Of a stretch of DNA of 64,000 nucleotides, positions 1 to 11,892 are shown piece after piece. This stretch comes from Oncomelania hupensis (lineage: Eukaryota; Mollusca; Gastropoda; Littorinimorpha; Pomatiopsidae), in assembly GCA_036898135.1 (NCBI GenBank), contig CM072512.1:23608424-23672423 (forward strand), written 5' to 3'. Position numbers and translations under genes: made by a program. Under the pieces are notes generated by a model that saw nothing but the letters and a program-made list of their open reading frames with translations, was not told the origin of the DNA and searched no databases. How positions within the stretch are numbered: the first letter of the stretch is position 1; every line of letters starts with the position of its first letter.

Positions 1-1375
1 AACCCACACCAAAGCAGCCCAAAGGAAACCAGTTTGAAGGGAGCTGGGTTCTGTTTTACACCACTCAATGTTGAACACAGGGTTGTTTTGGTCAGGGTCT
101 TGGCGTCTAGAAATGGTTCTGTTATGAACTATGACATTGTGTAACGAGCTTGAAAAACAGAAAAGTTTTCACCACCTTAAGCGACATGCTGTAGGTACTT
201 TTTAAAAAAAAGTTAAATTCATCTTGAAAAACTGCGGCATGAGAGTTCTAGCTAGATACGATACCCTCACGCAAAGTTTCTTCTAAAGTCATACCATTGT
301 AATTTGCTTCATGCTACACGTAAATGAAGTTGTAATGCATTGGGGTTTTTTCCCTGTGTGTCTTGTTTGATATGAGAACCACAGCTCTATCTCCTAGCAC
401 GCCATATATTTCTAGAACAGACCCCTAAAATACGATACCACAAAAGGGAATACAAGTTATTGTCTGTCAAATCAGGACTTAAAAGAGCGCGAGGAACAAG
501 GTTACGGAATGATGAAATTTGATGTTGCAGACGTGATTTTTACGTTATGGAGGTCGTTCAGCGCAACCTCGACGTCCAGCGAGACAGTATTCGATCTGGG
601 GAAAACAACTTTTTTCATAAACCGCAGAATGGATTATAGAGAGCAGAAGTCGTTTTCAATTAGGTGGCGTGGTGCATGATGGGTCTTCATACGGGCTCTT
701 GTCACGTTCTCAGTTTCATTTTCGAAATCCATACTCCGAAGCGGAGTATTCTGGACTGCTTGCGCGCGGCGTACATGAATGCTGCGGTAAACGTGTGGCT
801 TCAGCAGGTTGTAACATGTTCTGAATATGGCAGATGAGACTTGTTTCTCAATCTTCATTAACTCATCATAAGAAAACCCCGATTTAGGACAATTTACAAA
901 ATAAGTATCATAGTGATCTCGCTACCAAAATACTTCACCTCCCCCCCCCCCCCGCCCACTCCCCCATTCTTCTAGTTTTGTTTTTCTTCTAATTTCCACA
1001 TTTGCAACGTCTTTGGTTAATTAACTTCACGTAAACCATGTAAAATGAACGAACAATACATAGCCACGTTTTAATCTGTTAAGGCTATAATGTTTCTTGC
1101 TGTTGCAAATGTTGTATATCCTGAAAACTAGTTCAACTTACCAAAGACACGAGGAACCAAAGAGTGGACCCTCTCACCGCAATATGTAGACTATGTATGT
1201 TATGTTAGAATGGCTAGCCAACAATGGTCAAGTGTGATTACTTATTTAGATGCCTTAAGTCCAGAATGCTCGGAAAACACTCTTTATTTATAGGCTTTTG
1301 TTGATGGTGATGGCGATGATGATGAGTACGATGATGGTGATGATGATGACGAGGAGGAGGAGAGGGAGGAGGGTG

Positions 1376-1377
<2 letters not shown>
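1..1377. other. Non-coding DNA, nothing recognised
   Basis: No coding signal, RNA gene or known repeat is recognisable. The only local feature is a short C-run near 940-955. The 74-codon minus-strand ORF at 634-858 has no family resemblance that I can see. Confidence 0.6.

Positions 1378-1449
<72 letters not shown>
1378..1449. repeat. (TTA)n microsatellite
   Basis: Uninterrupted ATT/TTA trinucleotide array of about 24 units. The poly-Ile and poly-Asn ORFs across it are artefacts of the repeat. Confidence 0.97.
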
Positions 1450-1450
<1 letters not shown>

Positions 1451-1805
1451 GCATCTAGCAGAGCAAAAATGATGGCAGTAAAGCAAGTAGAGAAAGCTGA
1501 GACTGTGGAGGAAAACGGCGAGACAATGGCTGGTTTTCATTAAAGTATTAGATTCCTTTCGCTCGGCCATCACGTAATCCCATATGTGCGCATCATTCCA
1601 TCCGATATCTCCGCGGTTTTTTGTGACCTCCGGGGTTAATAAGGAGCGGGCGGCCAGGAGGTTGTAGTCGGAGAGGAAGAGAGATGTCGTGATGATGGAG
1701 AGAAGAAGAATAGCCAGGGATGTTGGGGAGGACGAAGGAAGAGCAAAGAATAGTGAGTACGCTATCTTTTCTTCTTCTCTCACACAAGCAGCTTGTTATA
1801 GGGTC

Positions 1806-1808
<3 letters not shown>

Positions 1809-1881
<73 letters not shown>
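1809..1881. repeat. (GA)n microsatellite
   Basis: About 36 uninterrupted GA dinucleotides. Confidence 0.97.
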
Positions 1882-1884
<3 letters not shown>

Positions 1885-2917
1885 ACCACCGGTGTGCCAT
1901 GATATTCTCAAATGAGACATCTTTCTTTCCCCCAGAAAAAAAAGTCGATAATGAATTATGAAACTAATACGAATGTCTTGACCCCCAGTCTCCGTCCTCG
2001 GGCCGCTGCGCCCGCTCTCCTGCTTCAGCCTTGCATGTTATCGCTGCTTTCATCTATTTGTTCCGAGCCGTGCTTTTTCAATTACCCGCCAGAATGCGCG
2101 CGCATGACAGTGGGTGAGCGCGCAGAAGAGGAAGCGGAATTCGAAGTTGAAGTCTCGGTTGCCTCGTTCCTTTGGCCGTGACCGGTGGCCAGATGCTGCG
2201 AGATAAGGGATCTTGCTGGTGAGTTTTGCTCATCTCTACAACTGCATGACAGCACAGAAGGGTTCTTCGTCGCAAAGCTAAAAATTCCGCATCCTAATAA
2301 AAACAAATAATATTTCAAATAAATGTAGACTAATTAGAATTTTTGCCACCACTTTTCCAAATGTTATTTGTGAATATTAGGATTGATTGCCTATCCATAG
2401 AACATCGGTTCATAGTATTAAGCTGCTTACAATGTTTTGTATTCGTTTGTTCTGAGGCCATTATAATAAGATTTTGTTGGCAATACTAAAACTGAGGTCC
2501 TAGTAGCCTATGTTGTTAGCAAGAGGTACAAAATCATCAACTCAAAGACGACAGATTGTCAACCCCTTGCTCTAAGGTGTGACAGGGATAAAAATCTAGA
2601 GTCGCTGCCCGTTTTCTCCCCTTGACACAAGTAACCTCCCTTGATGATTGGCGTGAGCTCTTCTCACAAATCCACACAAAAGCAAGAATAGCGCCCAGGC
2701 TCTGACCGCTCATCCTGGTTCATGCGTCGATATTCAAAATGAATTTAGAACAGTTCATCTCTCGTTCTCTGAGCTCAGACATTATGACAGTTGAGGCCCT
2801 GACCACTGGTCTTTACTAGCAACGATGTCTGGACCGTGCAACTATACTTTGCATTGGTTTATTTCTCGACATCATGAGCATAGTCATTATTTAATGTTGA
2901 CATTTTTTCTTCTCTCA

Positions 2918-2918
<1 letters not shown>
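1882..2918. other. Non-coding DNA, nothing recognised
   Basis: Between the GA and ATC microsatellites I see no coding or repeat signature. Short ORFs at 1912-2318 lack any recognisable family. Confidence 0.5.
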
Positions 2919-2919
<1 letters not shown>

Positions 2920-2981
<62 letters not shown>

Positions 2982-3020
2982 ACATCATCTTCATCATCAT
3001 CACCATCGTCATCATTACTT
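2920..3020. repeat. (ATC)n microsatellite
   Basis: ATC trinucleotide array, pure to about 2980 and then degenerate. Confidence 0.95.
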
Positions 3021-3360
3021 TGATCATCACAATTATCATTTGCCTTTCATCTGCTTTTACATGTATCGTATATCTAATTCTTCTTCTTCCTCCCATTATG
3101 CTAGCGTTGTTCTTTTTTTTTGTTTTTTGTTTTTGTAATCTGGAAATACTTTAAAATCGTGGGGAATCAGAACAAGCCAATTGTCGGCCTGTCAGTCCAT
3201 TGGACGCCAATATTCTTGTTCTTGATTTTGTTGTTGTTCTTCTACCTCGCCGCCGTCGCCGTTGCTGTCGTCTTGGAGTGGTTGTTAGTTTTGTTTCTGG
3301 ACCCATGTTCTATAATTGGACAAACGTGATATGTTCAATTATAAAGGTGGATAAAAAATA

Positions 3361-3483
3361 GAAGAAGAAGAAGGAAAAGAAAAAGAAGAAGAAGAAGAAG
3401 AAGAAGAAGAAGAAGAAGAAGAAGAAGAAGAAGAAGAAGAAGAAGAAGAAGAAGAAGAAAGAAAGAAAGAAAGAAAGAAAGAA
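3361..3483. repeat. (GAA)n / (GAAA)n microsatellite
   Basis: Purine-only tract: GAA units followed by five GAAA units at the right end. Confidence 0.96.
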
Positions 3484-4016
3484 GATGTCCGCTGCAAACC
3501 CACTAGGGGCAAGGGCAATTTTGCGAGAAAATCAGGCTCTCGGAACAAATTGAATAAACCGGGACAGGGAGATAGCATCCTTGCTCCATAAATCTTGAGG
3601 GCCATCTTATGATATGTTGAGACATGATATCAATTTCAAAATTCATTTTCCAGTTAGTTTCCTATCAGGCAGGCCCGGGTCTCCTTGGGGAACGCCGCAG
3701 CGGCAGCAGCATTACCGGCAAGTCGCATCACGGTGCCCGGGCTGTCCTGACAAGGGTAGGGCTGATAGGGGTGGGGTCGTCCCACACAGAACACTTCCCG
3801 TTAGGAACTTCAGACACCAGACCTTAATTTCTTTTAAATGAGATTTTACAAAAGTTTTGTAAGCATACTAGTCTACACCCAACAACAAAGGGCAGCAGAA
3901 GCAGCAGCAACAACAGTAACAACAACAGGGAGTCGCTTTTCATCGTGGTGTATTCGTTTTTTCCCAGATTTGCTGTGTGCATTATTCGTTGATCAGCTCG
4001 CCGTTGCCGTTGACGT

Positions 4017-4593
4017 TACATTACATAATTGTTGCTTTAGGTCCAACGGACTCTTCCGAGCCAAATCAGGACCGGACAACCCCCAATCCGCATAAAAGAT
4101 CTGCTGAAACAACCCTAGTGGGAAAACTGAATGCCCTCCACCAGCCAGTCACTTTACAATAAAGACATCCCACGCAGGGGACGGCTGAGGCTTCACCCCA
4201 ACTTATCGAACCCCCGTTTACAAAAATAAAATAGAATACAAACATCATTATAATAAATTATCAACAAAACACATACATATAAAATGCCTAGATTGCTAAA
4301 TAATAACATCATAGGAAGCCCTAGTGACCACCTGGCAGAAAGCGTCCAATATTCCCAAGCTGATCCAACAGACCTCATACACAAACAAGGAGTCTTGTCC
4401 CGGAAGAGTTTTCAAGAAAAAAGGTAGGAGACTGGTCTAACGAAGAAGACGATAGTATAGCAGATTGATAGAACAGAGCAGGAATGAGAAAGAGCAAATG
4501 AGAAAGACAGCGACAGTGGGAATTTAAAGCACTAAATTTCCAGAAAGTGGGGATACTATTTATACTGAAACCCCCGGCACCCCAACGGGGGTA
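4017..4593 (-). mobile_element. Family D retroelement copy
   Basis: A 577-bp non-coding repeat flanked by a perfect 12-bp target duplication, TGCCGTTGACGT, at 4005-4016 and 4594-4605. It matches the copies at 32162-32828 and 51033-51594 in reverse orientation. Its biological 3' end, at the left, carries the hairpin half-sites GGTCC and GGACC (one base changed here). It inserted into a tRNA-derived SINE whose remainder continues at 4606. The long target duplication indicates target-primed reverse transcription, so this is a LINE or SINE derivative. Confidence 0.85.
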
Positions 4594-4605
4594 TGCCGTT
4601 GACGT

Positions 4606-4830
4606 GTCCTAGACGGGTGAGTTTAAGCTACACAAATACACCCACCATGCACTAGGTCCCGTCGTGCCCATCCCCTGTCACCCAGAATTGTGCTCAGTCG
4701 CCTAAGGCACCAAGTGGACGCCTCGGGCGACTTGAGTTAGATCCTGTATCGGCCAGCGCCTTGAGCAGCTCTTGAGCTTGGAAATGCGCTATATAAAAGC
4801 AATGCAATAAATAAATAAATAAAACGTTTT
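4606..4830 (+). mobile_element. tRNA-derived SINE F, 3' part
   Basis: Shares the block around TTGAGTTAGATCCTGTATC, the GCCAGCGCCTTGAGCAGCTC motif and the GCGCTATATAA tail with the copies at 28462 and 57719. It ends in an AATA-rich tail. The family D copy at 4017-4593 interrupts its 5' part. Confidence 0.75.
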
Positions 4831-5744
4831 TTTTTTTTATATCTTTTAAAACCATAGGAAAGACTTTTGGCAGAAGAAGAAGAAGAAGAAGAAGAAAGAA
4901 ACTTAAACCAGTTATTCTTGTGCCTGCTTCCCGAAAGAGCTTGCTGAAGACTATGCCAGCAATGACCGGTTCCTTTATCGTACCGCTTAGGCTGAAGCAA
5001 TAGGTTTTTGTCTTTTTACAGAGTGAGAAAGCTTCCCATTGGTGTTGGAAATTAGACTCTACTATCCCAGACTGCACTACAAGCCACCATTGTAGAAGAA
5101 GGATATCTATATATATCCCCTATGCTATATTAATCAGCAGTTTCGTGAAAATGTGGACAAAGTGCATCCCTAAAAGAAGGAGGAGAGAGAGAAGACATGA
5201 AGATTTAATAGAATTAAGGAAAGGGGCTTTTGGGTGGGTGGGTGATGTAATCACGATTAATAGTGTGCGTGTGTTTAGGGAAGGTGGGTAGTGAGATCGA
5301 TGAAGGTCTATTAGGCTGTAATGGTGTTTGTGATGTTAGCAGTGGTGGTTCTGGCGGCGACGGCGGCGGCGGTGGAGGTGGAGGTGGAGGTGGTGGTGGT
5401 GCTGCTGCTTAGAAGGTAACCCGAACATCTGATGAGGAATTAATGCAATAAAATTACAGGAAAATGACAAAAACAAATTGAATTATTAAAATTTGATGCT
5501 TACTTATTCAGTATGGCAGGTCGGATTTATAGGCCTATAAGAAGAAGAAAAAGATGATGATGACGAAGGACCCACTGAAAAGAAAAGGTTCTATAATTTT
5601 ATGTTAAAAAGTAGCTCGCTGGATAACTTGCAACATCTCTATTAAAATCTTTATTTCAAAGTAACAGTCTTGACAATGTCTTCTTACTCCTAATTTTGGA
5701 CGTTATTAACCAAGTTTTGCAAAAATGACTTTTTATTAAGACAG

Positions 5745-5849
<105 letters not shown>

Positions 5850-5974
5850 CAGTTAAAGGGAAACAACTCTACCAAGCCCTTCCACTCCACTATTTTATTG
5901 TCATGATCGCGATTGCTCCCCTGTTGTCGAATGTTCCAAAACCGTAATTTCTATTCGTGATTATGACATACACA

Positions 5975-5975
<1 letters not shown>

Positions 5976-6059
<84 letters not shown>
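5976..6059. repeat. (TTA)n microsatellite
   Basis: About 28 uninterrupted TTA trinucleotides. Confidence 0.97.
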
Positions 6060-6060
<1 letters not shown>

Positions 6061-6258
6061 GTTAATAAATAATTGCGTTACTAGGATCTGCAGCGCAATC
6101 ATTAAGAACGCTTCCGTGCATAAAACTAAAATTAATCAATACATTTATTTTTAAAACTCTCCGCGATGGCATCCTTCAGGACTCCCCAAAGACCCGACAT
6201 GTAAGGCATTTGATAGACAAATATACAGATAGATCGATAGCATAACATTAACATATAT

Positions 6259-6261
<3 letters not shown>

Positions 6262-6333
<72 letters not shown>
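6262..6333. repeat. (GA)n microsatellite
   Basis: About 36 uninterrupted GA dinucleotides. Confidence 0.97.
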
Positions 6334-6338
<5 letters not shown>

Positions 6339-6439
6339 AATATGTCCAGTACATTCATTAAAAGCACTTAAACGCTTCTGTATACGTCAAGATTTAAATA
6401 AACAATACATAATAACGAAATCGTATTTTCATAAGCCAT

Positions 6440-6722
6440 TGGACAACACGATGACATGCTCACAGTGGTGAAGAAACTGAAACTCCGATAATATGGCCAC
6501 GTCACCAGAGCATCATGTCAGGTCTTGCAAGGACCATCCTGCAAAGCACGGTGCAAGGAGGCAGAAGAAGAGGGAGACAGAAAAGGAGGAGGGATGACAA
6601 CATTCGAGAATGGACTGGCTTGACACTGAGCGAACCCATGAGGGTTGCTGAGGACAGAGAAAGATGGAGTACGCTGGTTAAGCGATCATCTGTGGTGCCC
6701 CAACGACCTTCGAGTTACGGCG
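6440..6722 (+). pseudogene. RTE LINE fragment, RT C-terminus
   Basis: The plus strand encodes the C-terminal tail of the RTE LINE polyprotein seen complete at 35213-37603. Shared peptides include DNIREWTGLTLSEPMR and AEDRERWS. It lacks the terminal GGATA repeats and the RT core and is interrupted by stops, so it is a dead fragment. The same reading continues upstream to about 6440 through the HDDMLTVVKK-like segment. Confidence 0.85.
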
Positions 6723-6936
6723 TGTCCAGATACAAGCGCCTATGGCTCAGGGTTATCGCTGAAGTTGTCATAATGCTTGTTTTGGCTGTGTCCTTTAGAC
6801 TTGCCGAATCAAAATCTAGGAAACGGTTAAAAAATATAACAGTACATAAAAACCATTTATCGTGATTAAACCAGAGAACATATTAGGTAGTTATGATGAC
6901 TGTAATCTGTAATTACTGCTAAAATTGTATCCCGCT

Positions 6937-7590
6937 CTAGTTAGTATTATATGTATTTAGGCCTATACAATTTTTTTTCCAAGGTCAATGTCGGTTCTTA
7001 TTGCAGTCAACTCTCAGGAATTGACTTCCTCACTGCAGACACGAGCACGTAGAGGACACAACAGACCCCATCGACTGGTTTCCTGCAAGACAGATCTTAG
7101 ACCTGCAAAACGGATCTTAGATTTGCAAGACAAGTCTGAGAAAGTACACCTTCTTCCTACGGACAATAACTGACTGGAATAAATTGCCACAGGAGATGGT
7201 TGATGCTCAGTCAGTTGAAGCCTTCAGTAAAAGACTGTCAACTCTCAGTCTTTAATATCCAATGAAACATCCCTTCAATCCAAGTGACTATGTTTTTATT
7301 CAGAGATATTTTGATAAATAGCCAGCAACATATCATGCATCTCAATCCACACGCGTAAGTTGAGATACATTTTTATTTATTACTTTATTTATTTTATTGT
7401 ATAATTATAGTCACACAGGGCGCGAGCAGTTAGCCAGAGCAGTGTCTGTGGTAGATTTACATCAAAACATAAAGCAACTCCAACGTTATACTGTACTAAT
7501 TGTCTTGAAAACACCACGAAAAAATCCAGCGCATTCGAAGGTACTAAAACCCATTGACAATTTCGTCGTGGTTAGTATAACATAATTATA
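6937..7590 (+). repeat. Tandem unit 1 with CR1/L2-like LINE 3' end
   Basis: First of two tandem units of about 630 bp. At about 7138-7255 it encodes a peptide with FFLRTITDWNKLPQE followed by VDAQSVEAFSKRL and a stop. This resembles the conserved C-terminal tail of CR1/L2-type LINE reverse transcriptases (family knowledge; clade not proven). Unit 2 starts near 7570 with the same order of landmarks. Confidence 0.65.
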
Positions 7591-8085
7591 TTTATGTATT
7601 TAGAACTATACAATTTTTTTCAAGGTCAATGTCGGTCTTGTTGCAGTCAACTCTCCGGAACTGACTTTGATCCTTACTGCAGACACGAGCACGTAGACGG
7701 CACAGCAGATCGTATCGACCGGTTTTGAACAAGATAGATCTTAGATCTACAAGACAGATCTTAGATATGCAAGGCAGGTCATAGAAAGTACACATTCTTC
7801 CTACGAACAATAACTGACTTGCCACAGGACGTGATTGATGCTCAGTCAGTTGAAGCCTTCACTAAAAGACTGTCAACTCTCAGTCTTTAATTTCCAAGGA
7901 AACATTACCTCAATCCAAGTGACAGTGTTTTTGTTCAGAGACATTTTGATGAACAGCCCACAACATAGCATGCATCCCAAATCCGAGTAAGTTGGGTTAC
8001 ATTTTACATTTTTTTTTTAAATTATATACATTCACATAGAGCATGAGAAGTTCGCCAGATCAGTGTCGGTGGTAAATATACACAA
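7570..8085 (+). repeat. Tandem unit 2, interrupted by element B
   Basis: Second copy of the unit at 6937-7590. The LINE tail is at about 7785-7890 with a small internal deletion. The unit breaks off at 8085, where the LTR of element B starts. Its continuation, from AAAGCAACCCC onward, appears at about 17122-17222 beyond the other end of element B. Element B therefore inserted into this unit. Confidence 0.65.
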
Positions 8086-8305
8086 TGTTACACTGTTGTT
8101 GTTTTTATCAATAGTTGATTGAGCCCCGATGCTTGAATCTTGATAAGTGTAACGCAGATTCGTTTATCCACGCAGCCTGTTCACTCAGCAACAAGGCAGA
8201 AGTCGTCGTATGACGTTTTCCAATTTTATTCAGGATACATCAACAACTGCATACAATCATCACAAATCTCTATCAATCACTTTTTCACTCACCACTTTTT
8301 GAAAC
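8086..8305 (-). repeat. Element B 3' LTR, truncated
   Basis: Starts TGTTACACTG and matches the LTR at 15257-17121 (for example ATTCGTTTATCCACGCAGCC) up to CTTTTTGAAAC. It then switches abruptly to integrase-like sequence, so the U3 half of this LTR has been deleted. Confidence 0.8.
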
Positions 8306-8619
8306 AGAGCGTCTGTTTGGCGAACAGTAAGGCGTTGATGTAGCGATGCCATTGTCTGGGCTGCTCGCTGCACAGTTTCTTCAGATGGACTTCAGCGTAG
8401 CATTGAACTTTTCGACGAGCCCATTGCACATTGGATAAAAGGGTGTCGTAGTCAAATGCCGGATGCTCAGCAGTCTGTTGACCTCCTTCATGCAGTCAGA
8501 AACGAACTGTGTCCCGAGAAGTTGGCCATCGGTCATGCACTCTTACACGTCCACATGAGTAGCTGTGCGCCCGGTCTCACTCAGAAGAATTACGCCCCCG
8601 CCGCCTACTTGATGGTCAG
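8306..8619 (-). pseudogene. Element B integrase remnant
   Basis: The minus strand reads a Gypsy-type integrase core fragment. GTQFVSDC stands at the second catalytic Asp, followed by a LTTTPFYPMCNGLVEKFN-like segment with the catalytic Glu. An in-frame TGA follows shortly. It stops at 8619, where element A was inserted, and on the other side it is joined directly to a truncated LTR, so most of pol is missing. DNA is integrated by this enzyme in intact relatives; this copy cannot be functional. Confidence 0.75.
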
Positions 8620-8782
8620 TGTTGTATAATAGCATGCGCCTATGAAATGCATGACTCATTTAGATGACGTGTAGATGACGTAGGAGAAAGAAGGAATAAA
8701 AATGGTTCTCAACAACTGCCTTCCGTATGCTGAATTCTCTTTACAAATACGTCCACATTAGTAATAATAACACAACAAAAGA
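8620..8782 (+). repeat. Element A 5' LTR
   Basis: 163 bp, begins TGTTGTATAATAGC and ends ACAACAAAAGA. It matches the 3' LTR base for base as far as I can read. Confidence 0.95.
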
Positions 8783-8800
8783 TGGTGTCAAGAAGTGAAG
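8783..8800 (+). promoter_or_regulatory. Element A primer-binding site
   Basis: TGGTGTCAAGAAGTGAAG starts directly after the LTR. TGG pairs with the CCA end of the priming tRNA. I cannot name the tRNA with confidence. Confidence 0.7.
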
Positions 8801-8840
8801 CAAGTTTTATGTGATATTAGTGACATTTGTGAAGAAGAAA

Positions 8841-11642
8841 ATGGCGTTCAAACCACCTCAACAATTTGATTTTCTGGATTCAAGTGCGTGGCCAGCCTGG
8901 AGAGGACGGTTTCAACGGTTCCGCCTGGCAACAAAGCTGAACAAAGATGATGGAGAAATCCAGGTTAATTCTCTCTTATATGCAATGGGAGCTGAAGCTG
9001 ACAAGATTTTTTCACAGTTCACCTTTGAAACTGATGATCAAAAACAAGTGTTTGACATCGTGTTGGGGAAGTTCGATGAATACTTCATTCCAGCCAGGAA
9101 CATTATCCATGTACGAGCCATATTTTACAAACGAGAACAAAAAGTGGGGGAAACGGTTGAACAATACGTCAGATCGCTATATGAGCTTTCTGAGCACGCA
9201 AACTTCGAGAAGAAGGAAGACGCCATTAGAGACAGGTTAGTGCTTGGCTTGAGAGACCATGAGGTTTCAGAAAAGCTACAATTGCAGTCTGAGCTGACCC
9301 TCAAGACCGCCATTTCCATGGCTAGACAGCACGAGCAAGTCAAACAAGAGTTGGAAGAGCAGAGAGGATCAAGTGCAAGTGCAAGCGCCAACGTTGACAG
9401 ACTGAAAGGAAGTCGTCATCACATCAAGAAAAAAATTTCGCTCCAAGATCAGAGCAACTCAACCCATTCACCCAAAGGTGAGCAGAGACACACAGAGTAT
9501 GTTTCCTCATGTGGCAAGTGTGGCACGTCACATATGAAAGGAAGATGTCCTGCCAAGGGGAAGAAGTGTGCGAAATGTGGCAAGTTTTCACACTTTGCAC
9601 GAGTGTGCAGAAACAAGCATGGAAAGAGCTTGCATGAAGTTGAGACAGAGACAGAGAGGCGAGAGAGCCATGATTCCATCATCACGGAGAAGTTTTACGT
9701 TGGAGCGGTGAATTCAAACGATACTCCGTGGCGAATAAAACTGGAAGTAGAGGGAGTGCTAATCGATTTCAAGATCGATACAGGTGCTGACGTTAACGTC
9801 GTGAGTAAGTCTACGTGGCGTCGTCTTGGTAAGCCAAAGCTTTCGCCATGTCATCGTATTACCCTACACAGTCCTGGGGGACAACTGAAGACTTTAGGGC
9901 ACTTCAAAACTGTCCTAAACCAAGTGGACGCGATCGTCTACGTCATTGACAATGAGGTCGATAGCTTGCTTTGTAGGAGTTCTGCGACAGCACTCAACCT
10001 TGTCAAACGAGTTGATACTACTTTGAATACAGTTCAGTGTAGACCAGTGAAGATCAAACTGAAGGAAGGGACTGTTCCATACAGCGTTGCCACAGCTAGG
10101 CGAGTTCCTATACCCCTTTATGAGAAAGTGAAGAAAGAGCTAGAACGCATGAAAGATGAAGGCGTTATTGAAGAAGTCACCGAACCGACCGACTGGGTGT
10201 CGCCGATGGTGCCTGTTGTGAAACCGAATGGAAAACTTCGCATTTGCGTGGACTTGAAGAAGTTGAACCAAGCAGTTGAACGTGAGCGTTACGTCATCCC
10301 AACAATAGATGACATCATTCATCAACTTCGAGGTTCGTCAGTCTTTTCAAAACTTGACGCAATGTCTGGATTTTGGCAGATTCCACTGGACATGTCCACA
10401 GCAAAGTTGACGACGTTCATCACACCGTTTGGTCGCTTCTTCTTCACCAGAGTTCCTTTTGGCATTTCATCCGCTCCGGAGATTTTCCAAAGGACAATGA
10501 TAGAAATCCTAGGGGAAATAGAAGGCGTGATCTGCTACTTTGATGATATTTTGTGTCACAGCAAAACTGAGGCAGAGCATGAAACTTTACTCACAAAAGT
10601 CCACGAAAGACTGAAGGCAGTGGGTCTTCAACTGAATGAAGAAAAGTGCGAGTACAGGAAGAGTGAAATCACTTTCCTAGGACACATCGTCAGTGCTCAA
10701 GGCGTACGACCTGATCCGAGCAAGATCAGCGCCATTCTGCAGTTGGCAGAACCTTCAGACGTGAACGAACTGAGGAGATACCTGGGCATGGTAAACTACC
10801 TTGGAAGTTACTTACCGAACTTGTCGACGACCCTGAGACCACTGAACGAGTTGCTGGTTGAAGCGAACGCGTGGACGTGGGGACCTGCTCAAGCAGAGGC
10901 GTTCAAACGGGTCAAGGAGATGCTGACCACAGCACCGACCTTAGCCTACTTTGACCCAGCCAAGCCAACGACAGTTTCCGCAGACGCGAGTAGCTACGGT
11001 CTTGGAGGCGTTCTTCTTCAAGAGCATGACGGCAAATTGCGGCCGATTGCGTTTTGCTCAAGAACACTGTCCAAAGCAGAACAGCGATACGCACAAATCG
11101 AAAAAGAGTGCCTTGCTTCAGTGTGGGCATGCGAGCGCTTTGATCGATATTTGATGGGTCTTGAAAGATTTACACTTCAAACTGATCACAAGCCACTTGT
11201 CCCACTCATAAACTCCAGAGACTTATCTGAGACGCCACTCAGATGTCAGCGCATGCTAATGCGCCTGATGCGGTTCAATCCGTTTGCAGAGTATTGTCCT
11301 GGAAAAACCATGATGACCTCAGATACTTTGTCAAGAAGTCCACTACCAAGCTGTGATGATTCACCGCTACGAGAAGATGTAGAACACTACGTCAGCATGA
11401 TTTCATCCTCATGGCCAGTGTCCGACGCCAAGCTTGCCGAGATTCGCAGGTGTTCGCAAGAGGATGTCAACATCAAGTATGCCATAGAGTATACGACTAG
11501 CGGATGGCCAGACTACAAGCAGGATGTAAAATTAGCAGCACGAGACTTCTTCGCTATCAGAAGCGAACTCAGTGTGCATGACGGACTCTTGGCAGGGCCG
11601 GATCACTTACTCTTGGAGGGGGGGGTTCCAAAAATTTTTTAA
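8841..11642 (+). CDS. Gypsy Gag-protease-RT-RNase H polyprotein, interrupted
   Basis: Polyprotein of element A. The reading is open from 8811; the Met at 8841 (MAFKPPQQFDF) looks the more natural Gag start. Counting from 8811, two zinc knuckles (CX2CX3HX4C and CX2CX4HX4C) lie near residues 233-270. The aspartic protease motif DTGAD is near 322, RT spans roughly 430-640 with YFDD near 575, and RNase H with ADASSYGLGG is near 723. The frame is cut after DGLL by the TIR element at 11593-11887, which adds foreign residues and a stop at 11640. The integrase portion is in the same frame downstream, so the polyprotein was originally one ORF. Confidence 0.92.
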   Translation: MAFKPPQQFDFLDSSAWPAWRGRFQRFRLATKLNKDDGEIQVNSLLYAMGAEADKIFSQFTFETDDQKQVFDIVLGKFDEYFIPARNIIHVRAIFYKREQKVGETVEQYVRSLYELSEHANFEKKEDAIRDRLVLGLRDHEVSEKLQLQSELTLKTAISMARQHEQVKQELEEQRGSSASASANVDRLKGSRHHIKKKISLQDQSNSTHSPKGEQRHTEYVSSCGKCGTSHMKGRCPAKGKKCAKCGKFSHFARVCRNKHGKSLHEVETETERRESHDSIITEKFYVGAVNSNDTPWRIKLEVEGVLIDFKIDTGADVNVVSKSTWRRLGKPKLSPCHRITLHSPGGQLKTLGHFKTVLNQVDAIVYVIDNEVDSLLCRSSATALNLVKRVDTTLNTVQCRPVKIKLKEGTVPYSVATARRVPIPLYEKVKKELERMKDEGVIEEVTEPTDWVSPMVPVVKPNGKLRICVDLKKLNQAVERERYVIPTIDDIIHQLRGSSVFSKLDAMSGFWQIPLDMSTAKLTTFITPFGRFFFTRVPFGISSAPEIFQRTMIEILGEIEGVICYFDDILCHSKTEAEHETLLTKVHERLKAVGLQLNEEKCEYRKSEITFLGHIVSAQGVRPDPSKISAILQLAEPSDVNELRRYLGMVNYLGSYLPNLSTTLRPLNELLVEANAWTWGPAQAEAFKRVKEMLTTAPTLAYFDPAKPTTVSADASSYGLGGVLLQEHDGKLRPIAFCSRTLSKAEQRYAQIEKECLASVWACERFDRYLMGLERFTLQTDHKPLVPLINSRDLSETPLRCQRMLMRLMRFNPFAEYCPGKTMMTSDTLSRSPLPSCDDSPLREDVEHYVSMISSSWPVSDAKLAEIRRCSQEDVNIKYAIEYTTSGWPDYKQDVKLAARDFFAIRSELSVHDGLLAGPDHLLLEGGVPKIF

Positions 11643-11819
11643 GGGGTTAGGGTTGACAAAAACGTGTCCGCTCGAGGAACTTGAGTAGAATGAGGAACGT
11701 TTTACTTATCACCAGTGTCAACTAAATTAAGAGCTTTAAAAAAACTCCATATATATATTTTTTTTTCTGACTGAGTGAGGTACATCAAATGGCCAGGGGG
11801 GGGGGTTCCGGAACCCAGG

Positions 11820-11874
<55 letters not shown>

Positions 11875-11887
11875 AGATCCGGCCCTG
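11593..11887. mobile_element. hAT-like non-autonomous TIR element in pol
   Basis: A 295-bp insertion with 12-bp perfect terminal inverted repeats CAGGGCCGGATC (11593-11604 and 11876-11887). A 5-bp target duplication CTTGG lies at 11588-11592 and 11888-11892. Removing the insertion and one duplicate restores an uninterrupted Gypsy frame across the RNase H-integrase linker. It contains G-runs on the left and a C-run of about 52 bases at 11823-11874. CAGGG/CCCTG ends suggest hAT, but the usual hAT duplication is 8 bp, so the superfamily is uncertain. Confidence 0.88.
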
Positions 11888-11892
11888 CTTGG

